A stretch of 55,638 bases of DNA from Hydnum rufescens UP504 (lineage: Eukaryota; Basidiomycota; Agaricomycetes; Cantharellales; Hydnaceae): positions 1-55,638 of the forward strand of contig MU129109.1 of NCBI GenBank assembly GCA_014904985.1, in the 5' to 3' direction. Shown one piece after another: positions 11,224 through 22,879 of this stretch. A program made the position numbers and the translations under genes. Under the pieces are notes generated by a model. That model was not told the origin of the DNA and made no database searches. It saw only the letters and a list, made by a program, of their open reading frames with translations. Positions within the stretch are counted from its first letter, which is position 1; the number at the start of each line of letters is the position of its first letter.

Positions 11224-13261
11224 ACTACTCAGATGTCATGCTCCCCTTTTACTTTCATGTACCTTCTAGCTTCAGAGGTATATGTCACTAGTGACTACTC
11301 ACTGCTGCACATTAGCACTCAAAAAAACCAAAGATTCTCAAAAATGTGCCCAAAGCATGTTTCAATTTCACACGATTGGGGTGCGAGGAAAAGACTGGGC
11401 CAGGCAACAAGTCCTACGATAGCTGAATAATACTCTTCATCCTAGCACTAACGGAATGCTTGAGTCGTTGTATTAGCCTGGAACACATACCCCACCATGA
11501 GTAAAGAGAATACACACAATGCCAAGCCATAGCCGCTCGAAGGACTTCTCGCCCAATAGGTGAATTCCAGATAGGATCAGTCAAATCTGGAAGACCCTCA
11601 TCCCCGTTTCTTCTTGTAGATCTTCGATGTCCTCTAGGACATACGTCTGGACTCCAGGCGGAGGGGGAAAACATAAATTTGCAAGCAAAAGTTAAGATGA
11701 GGTCTGAGGCATTCATCATATGGCATCTTTTCACCCTCGGGGATTTCTAAAGCGCCAGTATCAGATAAATCAAAGTGAACAATTTTAAATCGTGAGACTT
11801 CTTGAGTGAAAAGTTTTGCAAAGGAGTATGACGGGTTACCCACGTCAACGTCGATTCCAGATGCGTATCGGTCGAAGTGGGACTGAAGAGACGAAGTCAT
11901 CGTCAAGAAATTTTGAGCTGTATCGAGGCGCGTAGGGAGTGCCACAAATAGCTATGAAACGAAGTTGAGGGCAAGATTTACCGACTGGTACAATCCGCAT
12001 GCTAAGAGACATTCACGAATATGAGCAGAGTTTCCGGGAGTGTGTTAGGAATGATCTGGACAAGACTTCTACTTGTATCATTGAGGGGCGCGCCAGGTTA
12101 TATCGCAGAAGGCTCTGGCAGGGATTGACGGCGGAGTTGGATCAATTTCGAGCTCCCTCTGCGATGCATATACATAAGAAGGATTAGGCTCGGTGAAAAA
12201 GCACAGACATTGAGTAGATTGAGATGTCTAGAGTTTTCCCCGCGATGGGCGACTGCAGGAGAAGAATTCGTCCCTAAGAGATCCGGTCGTGATCAGGATG
12301 GTGATCTAAGGATCCAAGATGGATGAGAGCCCAACCATCATTAAGAATGAGATAGGCTCCAGGAGCGATATGGTTTTCCGAGTCCTTGTTGACGGGTTTG
12401 CGAACAGCAGTCGATATCAACGGAGAATCGAAGGGAGCCAGGCTTAACGCTGCGAGAATGAAGGACCATTTATCGCCGGTCTCAAGCGCGATAATATAGC
12501 TCAGCTAGTTGTAGAAGGATTTCACATTGATTGATCTTCTCTGGAGATGTTGGGACATAGCACCTTAGCGAGACCGCAAATAATCAACATACGAAGATAA
12601 AGAGGAAAAACGTATTTCAACCTGCCATAACTATGGGTTCATTTGAGTAGGCAAATACGAAGACATTATTATAGCAGTTTGGATCAAAGATATCGTACAA
12701 CTTGGTGACCATTGGGTGGAGTGGGATGTTAATGAATCTCCGAATGTTTGCACGTGAGCTCCGCCTCCACTCCTGCGCGTTGATAGACTTTTTCATGTTC
12801 AATGGGACAAGGGACGCTCATATCGAGCTTGTTTGTCAACAGACCAAATCTTGGCAGGTGTGCTTATGTTGGTGATCATGTCGCGGTTATACCTAGGGAT
12901 GGACGTAACAGTATTCTTTACTCGTGGCCCCAGCCTATCATTCGGCCGCAAATAATCTCTTCCGGCCAGCAGAAGGTTTGGTACCTTGTTTCCGAGAACC
13001 CGGAACCCACCATTGCAGATAACTGACATCCAGCAGTTCCTTCAGAACAAACGTGTTATAAGAGGACATTATGCAGTCTCAATATGTATTAACTGGATGG
13101 TCGAGCAATCAGCTCCAATGGAACCCCCGATCCTTCGAGTTTTGTCGCTCCCAGACTAAGATTCTTTTACAGTACGTTGCAACTTGATTTCACTTCATCA
13201 TGAAACAGCCGCAGTCTTTCACGCGATGGTCCTTGTTGCTTCGCCGGACTGACTCCTGGAT
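11224..13261 (-). other. Unrecognised, possibly degenerate minus-strand gene
   Basis: Several minus-strand open segments read like protein but do not join cleanly: 13029-12799, 12802-12617 (an Arg-rich stretch, then HPMVTKLYDIFDPNCYNN), around 12400-12330 (AYLILNDGWALIHLGSL), 11945-11634 and 11590-11440 (DPIWNSPIG). Between them stops occur in all frames and only some gaps carry plausible GT-AG borders. This could be one divergent multi-exon gene or a relic. I recognise no family and assign no function. Confidence 0.3.
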
Positions 13262-15323
13262 GTGCTACGGATAATTCAAATAAAAAATTACAGACATCAA
13301 CTCCACAGGTTTTCGAGCAACTCATATCTCCCCTATACTTTTGCTCACAGCATTGATTTCTCCTTTAACTTGTTCGGTTCCGGAATGTCTCACTCTTTTT
13401 TGGTTCAGGATGCGGGTGAAGATTCGTCGTCGTCCTTATTTTGGGTGGATGTTCTAGGGAGATCAAGCAGTTAACTATTGACTTCAAGGGGTCCTTGGAT
13501 CCTCTAGCTAATCCCTTGGATCAAAAGTGGAATTTCACCCCCAAAAGTACGCAGTCTGAATGTTCGCGCGCATTTCGTATAATTAACGGAAGCTCCAGCT
13601 TGCGCCGACACATTATCCAAGTAATATTCAAGTATCCATCCTCTGTGCATACCATCCAATTGGAGACTACACTCTGGATTCGCAAGTCTCATGCCGTTAT
13701 CAAAATCTGATCTCGAAGCTTGACGGCAAGGTCAAGAAGAATCCTTCCGCGGAACCAGCGGCGTGGCAACGGGCCTCGGTGCCGACGCTCTCCGGATGCT
13801 GATGACACCGTTTTGTTCATTCCTTTCCACTGATGCAAGGTTTGGAGCGGCCTGATCCTCCGTCTCGTAAGACCTTTGGCCTCACTGCTGCAACCAAAGC
13901 GATCGATGCTTTGCCTGTGTCCGTAACTGACCCTGCGGACTTGGCGGCGCCCCAAAAGGCTTCCGGCTCAAGGACATCAGCCATTCCCTCCGACCCGCCC
14001 ACGGCCGAAGCAATTAAGGAGGAAATCAAGGATAAGATGTTGCTTTTTTTTTGCAAAAGAGTCTCATCTCTCTCGGAGACCTGTCCCGCTATCAGGAACA
14101 GTACAATGAAGGAGGGGGTCGCCCACGGCCAGGCAATGAAGCCCAACCAGATAGAGGGAGAAGCACATCAGCTAATCTGCCAGTACCCCAGTCCAGAAAC
14201 CATAATAAGGCTTCGGAAGGCTATCGTTAAGCCCCACTCCTACTTCCCGATGAGGGTAATCCGTCCAACCAGCTGGCGATTTTGGTCCTTCACTAGAGGC
14301 GATTCTTTACTGCATTTACGCATCATTATCAGACACTTTGTGGAATTCTCACCTCTCGGGAAAACCTTTAAAAGACTTATCGCAACATTCTGATACCTTC
14401 TATACGTTTATCGTGCTTAGAATATTTTCCTGGTCAGAACTTTCAATATTTCACTGTCGTCTTTCATCGTGCTTATATCCAGTCGCGTAATAACAGCTAT
14501 CTTTACCATGTCGGTGGGTGCTCTGTGGACCGTCAACTCTGCGAACCTGGCCTCGCCTGACACGTACAGGGATTTGAGCCCCCCAGACATGAAACCTTGG
14601 CTGGAGACAGCCGTCGTGGCACATATCCTGGGGCTAATGGCACGTCCGAACTGAAGGAAGCGATATTGACCCTCAAGCGAGACCCCGTAGACGGAACCGT
14701 AGACAGTTTGGCGGTATTCATCACTGCTATGTTCCGCCCTACTCTTCCTACTCTTCATATCGCATCACCTTGGCTTAAAAGTAACCTCGAACATATCTAG
14801 GGCCTCGCTGATAAGTTGGCTGGTGGAAATGTAGAGGAATCGCTTCGTCAGTTTTGGCCTTCATTTCCTTTATATGGCACACTTCCCGCATATTTCCCTG
14901 GGAGAGGTTGCCGGACCATACCATCGTTTTGGAGGAAGACGTCGAATTTCGAGGATTCATCTCGTCGGCATCGACGCGATCGAAAAAGATGACGACCCCC
15001 CTCTGTGAACTATGTTAACATGCTCTTACCTTCAAATTCGAGAACTACCTTAATTCTCCTCACTTCACCCAGCTCGAATGGCCTGGTCACTGGTCATAGA
15101 ATATTTCCAAACACGTCTCTGCAGCCCGGTGGACTAGTTCGACCTCCATATGTAATTATGCGCAATAAAATGGCCTCGTATATGTCCCAACACACCACGC
15201 ACTTCGGCTCCCAATCCAGAACTGGAAAGAAGGACGGTGTGATCTCTGGGCCGTTTCTAGAAGAGTGAAGTGAGCTCACTAATGGTGGCATCAGTCCATA
15301 TAGTTACTAGAAGGCGTCCGGAA
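13262..15323. other. No recognised gene; scattered open segments
   Basis: Plus-strand 13833-14393 (186 codons open) contains a charged, Pro/Ala-rich stretch (DPADLAAPQKAS, AIKEEIKDKM) with no recognised domain. Smaller open segments on both strands at 14417-15290 likewise match nothing. Frames shift repeatedly, suggesting old, decayed coding or transposon sequence in front of the FunK1 pseudogene. Confidence 0.35.
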
Positions 15324-15352
15324 GCAGGTGTCACGCTCCGCGTGACGCCTGC
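15324..15352. repeat. 13-bp inverted repeat (hairpin)
   Basis: GCAGGTGTCACGC at 15324-15336 is followed after TCC by GCGTGACGCCTGC at 15340-15352. The arms are reverse complements with one mismatch and a 3-nt loop. It stands alone about 125 bp before the FunK1 pseudogene begins. Function unknown; chance or a transposon end are both possible. Confidence 0.6.
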
Positions 15353-15477
15353 CTGCCATAGCAGTCAACTTGAGTCCCAAGTCACTGCAACACTAATCCA
15401 CCACCATACCATCTCTTTCGGAGTTGGGGAGGTTTTCAGCACCCGCTATAAAGCTAGATAGGGGGAATATCCCCTGC

Positions 15478-17990
15478 TTCCCGCTCAACAAACGCTTGGA
15501 TTAAATCACCTCGTCCACTTGTCCACTCAATGCCGTTTGCTAAGTCTCAAGTTACCCGGACGGAACGTCTCATGGTGTAGCAGACCCGAAACTGCTGATC
15601 GATGAAGACCTGAGGCACCAAAAAGAAATTCCCATGAACCAATTCGTCGAGCGTATGCTATGCTGCTCCTTCGGGGATCACATCGACCGCAGAATCCCGG
15701 AGTTATGTGACGCGAAAAAAACCAGGGAGCTTCTGGACAAACTTCGTTCTCAGGCGGACCAAAGAAGTAGGTACGGGCCCTTTGCAAACCTGGCAAACCA
15801 CTTCTTGAATTATCGAAAGCCCTCGGGTCTGACATTTTGTCGCAAGGATCTGACGCCCATTCAAAGCTCAGTGGCGGAGCATAAACCAGTCCTCGTCCTC
15901 GTTTCCACGAACAGTCCTCAGCTCAAATATTGCGCAGAACTCCCCAGAGGCGGCTTTTATTGGAACGATGTGTAGTGTTCCGTCGAATTCACGGTCGAAA
16001 TAACAGAGGCCGGGAAGGAAGCAGAGACTGTAAGGGACGCGTCCCACTCGCTTCCTATCCCGTCCTATGGGTATCATAGCGAAGCCGCTGACTTGCGCAT
16101 GGGGTCCGTGTCAAACGAAGGTTCCCGGAAGCAGGCAGCTGGTAGCCTGCCGTCTGGGGAACCATACGCCGAAAACCTGATCGGGCGGCTCTCCATACGA
16201 ACGGGCGACGACAGAGCGTCTCCTATGCGTTCGGAATGCTATCTCACGGGCGATATCGTAGCCACGTCATTAACATTACGATCCAAGATACAAGCATGCG
16301 TCTGTGGTTCTACGATCGGGTGGGAATTATCAAATCTGCGGCTTTTAGTGTTACCGACTTGACTCTCTTCAGCAAGGTGATTTCTACTATGGGCTTCTCT
16401 CCATGAGCGGGTGGGGCTTCCATGATTTCATCATTTATGACGGCTTTACGCACGTCCAGCCTCCGCCCGCAGGGCCCCGTGATTCAGAATGTCAAATGAA
16501 TAAGCCTGCCCCTCCTCCCGTGTTTCACCACGAGCCTAAGGGACCGCGAGCCACCACTTCTCCCGAACCTTTCACGGGAGCTGTCATTAGATTCCACAAT
16601 GGGGTAGTTGTGACTCTCAAGGAAATCGTTTACCAGCAGTATGCCCTTATTGGACGGAGCATATGTGGCATCAGGGGCGAGGTCAAGGATCGCTCTGACT
16701 TGTCTGGCAAAGACCTTCTAGTCAAGATCAGCTGGCCTTTGCAGTGGAGGCAAAGTGAAGTCGATTACTTAGAGGTAGCCCGATCGTATGCCTTGAATCA
16801 ACATGACGAGCATATACTTGGCCATATTCCACAAGTGCTCCTTCATCAAGACTTTTATTCCACTGTCGATGGCCCACGGGGAAATGCGCTTTTGGAAATG
16901 ATGATCATTGGGTATTGCGCGTCATCGTTATGGATAGTTATTTCCCTATGACCCAACTGCACAGGGCATCCGACTTCACTCAAGTGATTATTGATGCCAT
17001 CCAATAGGGGTGTTCATGCTGGCAGAAGTTAAACCGAAAGTGAGACGAAAGTGCCGCAAAAGTGGAGGGACTTTTGGCCTCGACTTCTGCTTCACTTTTA
17101 CGTGACTTTTGCTTTTTCCAAAGGGTGTTCACGCAGAATAACAAAACTAAGATCAAAAGTAAGGTTGAAAATGCGAGTTTTGGAATTTGTGCGACCTCTA
17201 GAGCCGTTTCACAGAATTGAGCAAAAGTGGCACTTTTGCTTCACTTTTGCCAAGCCTTTCCCACTTTCGCTTCACTTTCATTTTTCACTTTTACTCCACT
17301 TTTGCTCCACTTTCGCCAGCATGAACACCCCTAATGTAAGCATTTTGTTTGATCATGGCATCCTCTATATGTTAAGGCTTTTGGTTAGGTCATTGTGGTC
17401 TTCACGACGGTCCAAAAATCCTTCACCGGGACATCAGCATGAATAATATCATGTTCTGCAGTGGGGAGAACAACCGGGCAGTTGGCGTCCTTAACGATTT
17501 CGATTCGGCGTTGTTTGTCCAAGTCAATCCCCAGTATGGAAGTCTTCATTTCGACCGTCGGTTTCGCACTGGCACTGCGCCTTTCATGGCTCTCGAGCTC
17601 CTAGACGAGACTGATAAGATACAGTGCGTGCGGCATGACCTTGAATCGTTCCTCTGGGTGACCATATGGTGCACATCACATTATCATGGAGGAATTAAAA
17701 CAACCATGGCTTTCCAGGATTGGCAGAAATTCAACATTACCGAGCTTGCCCCACAGAAAGGCTTTTTCTTGTTCACGCTGGGCGTGTGGGAACCGACGGC
17801 GCAATTCGGCAGAGTTGCCGTTTGGTTGGGTCCTCTATTTCATTTGTTTTGTGATGCTCGAAATGCTCGCCAAAATCTCATTTTCCGGCTCAAGTATGGA
17901 AGGGGCCAGACCTCTGAGACTCTGGCCATGGAGACCCTAGGTGGTCATACAACTTACCAAACCTTCCTTCACATTCTGGGAGATGGATAA
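15478..17990 (+). pseudogene. FunK1 fungal-type protein kinase pseudogene (copy 2)
   Basis: Homologous along its length to the copy at 51245. Homology starts at CCCGCTCAACAAACG (15478). The N-terminal region (NQFVERMLCCSF, PFANLANHFL) meets a TAG at 15973-15975 where the other copy encodes His, then runs in shifted frames. The N-lobe reappears in frame at 16403-16900 (VVVTLKEIVY, LVKISWPLQW). The C-lobe at 17400-17988 is intact, with ILHRDISMNNIM (HRD loop), LNDFDSA (the DFD form of the DFG motif used by FunK1) and TGTAPFMALELL (activation segment end). FunK1 kinases are a basidiomycete-expanded family of unknown substrates. A 327-bp MITE sits exactly at the exon end, next to the GTAAGC donor of the intron that ends at TTAG before GTCATTGTGG (about 17391). 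With a stop, several frame breaks and the insertion, this copy should be dead. Confidence 0.88.
17006..17332. mobile_element. MITE, family A, 327 bp, inside FunK1 copy 2
   Basis: Begins AGGGGTGTTCATGCTGGC and ends with its exact reverse complement, an 18-bp perfect terminal inverted repeat. It is flanked by direct AAT at 17003-17005 and 17333-17335, a 3-bp target duplication. The paralogous FunK1 copy at 52921-52940 keeps the uninterrupted site with a single AAT before GTAAGC, and the flanks align base for base once the element and one AAT are removed. The interior has no coding capacity and is packed with ACTTTTGC/GCAAAAGT units in both orientations. An internal terminal-repeat-like string (GGGTGTTCACGC, 17123-17134) hints at nesting. 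Superfamily not assignable from this alone. Confidence 0.93.
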
Positions 17991-18006
17991 TGTAATCCTC
18001 TCTGTA

Positions 18007-18564
18007 CAGTACTTTATATATCCTTGAAACACAACTCCATGAAGTTGAAATTCTTTCACATCTCTTTGTATTCCCCCCATCTGTATATGTAGGATGATGG
18101 ACAGGTATCTTCAGAGGATACATGCAAGTTTTCAAGACTATAGAATAAGAATTGAAAATAATCCACATGAGGAGACTAGTTGGGGTAGGAATGGCAGCAA
18201 ATAACTTGATGAAACACATGGGTCAGAAGAGTTTATCAGCATACTTCTGGGGCTTGTTTCTTATAGAAAAAATGATCCTTAGGTCCTCCTGGACTGTTCT
18301 ACAGACAATAATGTATACCTGATCAGGGAAACTGCTTGGGTGGACCAATATTCAGCACCTAGGACTTTCAGAACCAAAAATTTACCCTTAAGTGCAGATT
18401 TCTGGCTGGCTCAACAGTCCCACTGTGTTTTCATATGACTAGATATTTTCTTTGGGTACTATAGAGAAATATGTTGAAGGAATCAAGCAATTTGGGTCAC
18501 TTTTGAGGGAGATACAGATGCTGTTTCATGGATGTATCCTGTTTCAAGGATGTATAATGTACTG
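18007..18564. mobile_element. MITE, family B, 558 bp, Tc1/mariner-like ends
   Basis: The left end CAGTACTTTATATATCCTTG and the reverse complement of the right end CAGTACATTATACATCCTTG match at all but two positions, continuing to about 25 bp. TA dinucleotides flank the element (18005-18006 and 18565-18566), the target duplication typical of Tc1/mariner-type elements. Their ends often begin CAGT. The homologous downstream flank of FunK1 copy 3 (53595-53612) lacks the element and has a single TA at 53603-53604, so it is the empty site. No transposase ORF is present, so movement would need a transposase from elsewhere. Near the right end a GTTTCAnGGATGTA unit is repeated. Confidence 0.9.
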
Positions 18565-18700
18565 TATATCTCCACTATACAATATTTATGCTTTGCATCT
18601 GTAAACTCCAACACTGGTGACCGTGGTTACCCCAGCTTGGTTAGTTGTATAGGGGCCCTGTGATTGGTACCATCAGTGTTGCCAAGAACTTGGCTTGAAG
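18565..18700 (+). repeat. Duplicated FunK1 downstream flank (unit 1)
   Basis: Non-coding sequence immediately after the family-B MITE aligns with 53601-53732 downstream of FunK1 copy 3, including TCTGTAAACTCCAACA and GGGCCCT followed by GGTACCAT. Similarity stops just after GGCTTGAAG at 18700. It shows that the kinase was duplicated together with its 3' flank. Confidence 0.85.
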
Positions 18701-18926
18701 AAACTACGGAGTCTTCTGATGAGGAAATTGATGCCAATGTGTATATGTGGGTAGGTGGTGGAGTAATCATGAGAGAGCCATGAGATTTTAATGTCTTTGT
18801 CCAAGATAGAATTGGCTAGATATCCATGGAAATGATCAGGGAGGACGAAGAGAGACCAAACAAGTTGGCGACAACTTGAGAATTTGAAACCGTGGTTTGT
18901 ACAGGAAGTGCTACGCATTACAGAAG

Positions 18927-19150
18927 GGGAAAATCACTAAATTATTCCGATTTCGCGATCATGGACTCGAGGACCAGTTTGGTTCTTCCAGCTCCTGAAG
19001 CCTGTTTGGACATCATAATCGAATACCAGACCGGGTTAAAGACGAAATTCACCGATCGCAGTGTCTCTTCGGGCTCCACAGTGCCAGCATGTTGGCCAAA
19101 TTCGATTGTCTCGTACTTGGCGAGCGAAGTGAAGTTGACCTGCAGACAAG
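18927..19150 (-). repeat. Coding-like segment duplicated at 54571-54795
   Basis: Read on the minus strand, an acceptor (TCTGCAG) precedes an open frame starting VNFTSLAKYETIEFG and ending LVLESMIAKSE, then a stop at 18942. About 220 bp including the acceptor and 20-30 bp past the stop recur on the plus strand at 54571-54795. There the frame is disturbed by a 9-bp insertion and small indels. It looks like the last exon of an unrecognised gene. No family identified; upstream sequences of the two copies differ. Confidence 0.6.
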
Positions 19151-19575
19151 ATGGGCTTCGTGCTTGCATAATATATCCATTACCGATTTTTTCTAACCGT
19201 AAAAAACTGCGAGTCCACATAACGAAGTACCCTAGTCTTAAACCTGCGGAGATATTGGTATTGTGTTGACTTGTTTGCCGTATTTGTGGCACAGCCTTAC
19301 GATCTATGAGTCTATATTTGAATTCTATTGGGCTTATCTCGCGCGATCGAGAATTCGAAAGGGAATCAAAATAATTTCGAGTCGCACCTGGTCACTCTCA
19401 AGCCACACATACGTATTACTACTGGTGATAGCTGAGTACTCGTGTGTTTCCCTACAGCATGGAAGGAGATTCGGAATGAATTTGCTTATCTTCGAAAACC
19501 TATTCGGCGGGCTCCACGATCCACAAAGGTTTCTTTGCAAGGTGCTACTAGTACACAAGAAAATCACGATATCCT

Positions 19576-21688
19576 TTAGTAGGACATAGAGTTGGAGATG
19601 ATACTTCTCAGATGTTCAGCCCCGTCTTCCCCAGCAACGTCCCCTATGGAGGAACAAGTATCGATTTCATGCGAGTCGCTCTGACGAACGACAGAAAATG
19701 ACGCACCAATTCCCGGAGCCAGGTCCAGTACGCGCCTCTGGGGTAGGGTTCCCTGGACCAGCATCTCAATATCCTCATTTTTGTATCCAATCACACTCAA
19801 TCCCCTGGGAACACCGAGTCCATCGAGGAACTGCGCGATAGCCTCGTATAGGTGGTCCCCTATGGATTCGTCTGGGAGGTTGGAAATGGATGGATCGGAG
19901 GTAACTGTACGTCTGAACACGGCGAGAGCTTCGCGGTGCCGGGAAGGCGAGGATGGAGCAGTAAATTGGAAAACTGCCGGACCAGTTAAAGCCACGCTAT
20001 CACACGGGTCATCGCTCATGGTCACAAACGCTATCATAAGAAGACGTAGAACTGTGTTCATACCTGATGCCATGAGGGATTATAGGCTTATCTGCATTGT
20101 ACCCTGGATGTTGCCATTTGGGGCCAGTCTTATTGAATCCAGAGATCTGACCATAAGCCCGAATTAGCCACAGAAAAAACAAGTGTCAACCATCAAATAA
20201 CCACCCACAGGATAACTAGCAGCATGGCACAAATGGACGCCTCCATTTCCAAAACCAATACCTGCGAATGCAGCAGCGAGGCTGGAAGGCACATTGTCAG
20301 TATTCCAGCTTCATCGATCCGGGAAGTCATTTAAAGGTCACAGCATTTGCGTCTTCGCCTCTTTGTCGTCTTTATTCTTAGCAACCCGAGGCAAGAATTC
20401 CACGCTTGCCGGAGAGCCCATGTAGAGAACACGTCCGAGATAGGATTGGAGCCTTGATACGCCGGCCGCTGCAAAGGGTTCGCCGGACGAGGTGTCCGTT
20501 CATAATACGGAATAGCAGTATAGCTTTCCAGGGCATGGAACAGCTGGGACAATCACATTGATGTACCACAGGAGGAGGAACTAGGTCACCGTCGGAACAG
20601 AATAGAGTCAATTTTGAATGGGGGGCTTACAACGTCAAGTCCTGCACTGATGTGCACTTCGGTAGTGCATGAGTCTGTGTTGTCGGTGTCGACAATACCC
20701 AAAATAGGTCTTAAGGCACGATTAGCAATGCCCGTCTTGAATTTTCGGGATGGAATGTCGAGTATTGCGGTCCCGGTCGTCTCACTTCCAGTTCCAGCAG
20801 TAGTTGGAACTACCAAGGCGCCACGCATGCAAATTAGCATACGATTGTCGTAAAAATCGGTTGGGAGGGCGGACCCACCAGCAATGAGAGGCCGAAGGGT
20901 CTTAGAGATGGGGAGTCCCTTCCCGATAGGTGCATTGATGAAATCATAAAGGACCGCCTCGGGATACACCGTAAACCTGATAACACATCAATTGAGTGAA
21001 TGTCGTGAGTAAGGATTCGGCGTTCAATCGCACAAATTGGCGGCCTTGGCGGTGTCCATAACACTACCACCTCCTACACTGTATGAGAGTAGGGTTTGAG
21101 GTCAACGATCGCTCAAGTTTACCGTGTTGGACGCACGCGAGGAAATGGCTGAAGTTGTGCATTCGAGCCCATGCGATAGCATGTTGCCAGCTTTCGTCGG
21201 TAGGTTCCACAGCCACGTTAGTATACAGTTCAAAGGGAACATTTGCTAATTGCAGGGACTCCACGGCCTAGAATGTCCAATATAACAGAGTAGCAGCACA
21301 CAGACAGGAGGAAGCCTACCCTTTGGACTGGCAACAGTTTGGAAATATTGGGATCAGTGAAGACCCCCACCTATTATCAGCATGCATTGAATAGTCTTCG
21401 CACGCGCAACTGTACCATAAAATCACTCACTTTCGTGGCCTTCATATTCGCAAAGTCCATGCCTACTTCCCTCGTCACGCCGGCACCAAAGCGAAGATTG
21501 GACGCGGCCACCTCGAAAGCATACTCCTTCTGGGGAGTCAACTCGACGGGGGTAGCGAACTTTCTGAACTGGGTGATTGCATGCGAAGCTATGGGTCCCC
21601 CGCTACGACAGGAATGGCAAGGGCAAGCAGAGTGCCTGCCAATGTTCATCAAGCGCGCAATGGCAGTTCGAGAAGGGAGGGCTGGCAT
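19576..21688 (-). CDS. Hydroxyacid-oxoacid transhydrogenase (iron-type alcohol dehydrogenase family)
   Basis: Mitochondrial enzyme family that couples oxidation of 4-hydroxybutyrate to reduction of 2-oxoglutarate (ADHFE1-like). An Arg-rich presequence starts at ATG 21688, followed by [45 protein letters not shown], the nucleotide-binding [14 protein letters not shown] (near 21060), [12 protein letters not shown] (near 20785), [20 protein letters not shown] (near 20520) and [12 protein letters not shown]. The metal/active-site helices [20 protein letters not shown] (near 20250) and [16 protein letters not shown] (near 20075/20000) follow, and the tail ends at a stop at 19576. About ten exons join with consistent phase at GT-AG introns of 50-80 nt. 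All conserved blocks are present and in order, so it looks functional. The next minus-strand gene upstream is MIX23, 236 bp away. Confidence 0.93.
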
Positions 21689-21924
21689 GATCTTTTACAA
21701 TGATGAAGAGCAGAGAGTGAGACTGAGTACTCTCTAGATGAACCTGGCTATATAGCCGGGCTCGATTAGGCCCGTGACCAGAGGGAACTGGTCACGAGGC
21801 TATTACAGCAATCATTGAGATATAAATTGTGAGCTAGACTATTACTATATTGGTGCGTGTGCTGCGTGGAATCATGAGAGAGTGGTAAGTATCATCAAGA
21901 GAAGTGGGGGCTAGCGTATAGGAA

Positions 21925-22740
21925 CTATTCGACATGTAGCCCTACAATGGCAGCGTCCCACCATTTCCGGGCCTCCACGTCTGTCCGTGGTGGTTCAAAG
22001 TGTTTACACCGCGAGGTGAATGCTTCGTTATAGCCCAATGATGAGAGCAAGCAAACGAACCAAGGCATAGATTCACATACCTTCTAAGGACCGTCGTCGC
22101 ACTATGGCCTCGACAGTGATCTCCTGCCGGATTTGATTGCGCTGGCCACCGTATTCGCTGAGCCTGGATTCACTGAGACTAATTCGCACGTACTTTGACT
22201 TCGTCACCGAAGACACCAGACCGAAACTTTCTTTCTGCGTCGAGACTAGCCTCTTGCCCCTCGAATGCCTTTTTCTTCCCTTCTACAACACGGTCGGCTA
22301 CCTTAACACAATAGTCGATCACTGCTGCTCGGCCTTTCCAATTTGCTGGCTCGTGTGACCCATAGAAAATGGAGGATCGTGTTTGTCACGAATCCAAAGA
22401 TCGAAGTGGGTATACGCACCAACAAGTTCTTTCCAAAAATGTTCACAGGCGTCGTCCTGACTAAACGACAATCTTCCGCCTAACCGGTCCTTGTCCCGCC
22501 ATTGCGCATTATTTCGATTCAGCCGCATGGTGATTGCATCATCTAATTTTCGGTATTCTTTCATAATATCTAGACAGGATAGAAAAACATAAGGCGGGCG
22601 AAGGAAGGCATGAGTGCTCGAAGGAAAGCACCCTTAAAGAGAGATAGTTGGAGACATGTGCTTTCTGTCACTCGCACCCGTTGGGGAGTGGGCATTTCAA
22701 TAGCAGCGGAACCCAGAACAGGTTGCCTTGTAGGCGCCAT
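21925..22740 (-). CDS. MIX23: MIX23 / caffeine-induced death protein 2 homologue
   Basis: Small twin-cysteine-type mitochondrial intermembrane-space protein linked to import across the inner membrane. Five exons: 22740-22632, 22569-22420, 22345-22194, 22141-22081 and 22022-21925, with introns of 62, 74, 52 and 58 nt, all GT-AG and in phase. The translation starts MAPTRQPVLGSA and contains the family signature (KEYRKLDDAITMRLNRNNAQ, FWKELVANW, VIDYCVKVAD, ITVEAIVRRRSLE) and ends in RCKHFEPP and KWWDAA, giving about 190 residues, a normal length. The start is supported because ATG 22740 opens the exon leading into CLQLSLFKD. It is divergent from TFG1 with 139 bp between start codons, so the two probably share a promoter. 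Confidence 0.92.
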
Positions 22741-22879
22741 TAAAAGCGACTATCAGAACACTAAGCGCACACAAAGACCAATCTTCGGCACTTCCCGGAG
22801 CACCATACTCTGACTGCTCGGCTCACTGGCACCGCCTGCTATTGCCACTGAAAGGCCATTGGCATCAGGATAGTCCAAG
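22741..22879. promoter_or_regulatory. Shared divergent promoter MIX23 / TFG1
   Basis: Only 139 bp separate the ATG of minus-strand MIX23 (22740) and plus-strand TFG1 (22880), so both core promoters must lie here or overlap the 5' ends. I see no clear TATA box, as is usual for housekeeping genes. Confidence 0.6.

Noticed and set aside
11414..11945. Possible membrane acyltransferase (wax-synthase-like) reading of DPIWNSPIG
   Set aside because: The Trp-His-Gln core expected of that family is not visible and frames do not join; resemblance is too weak.
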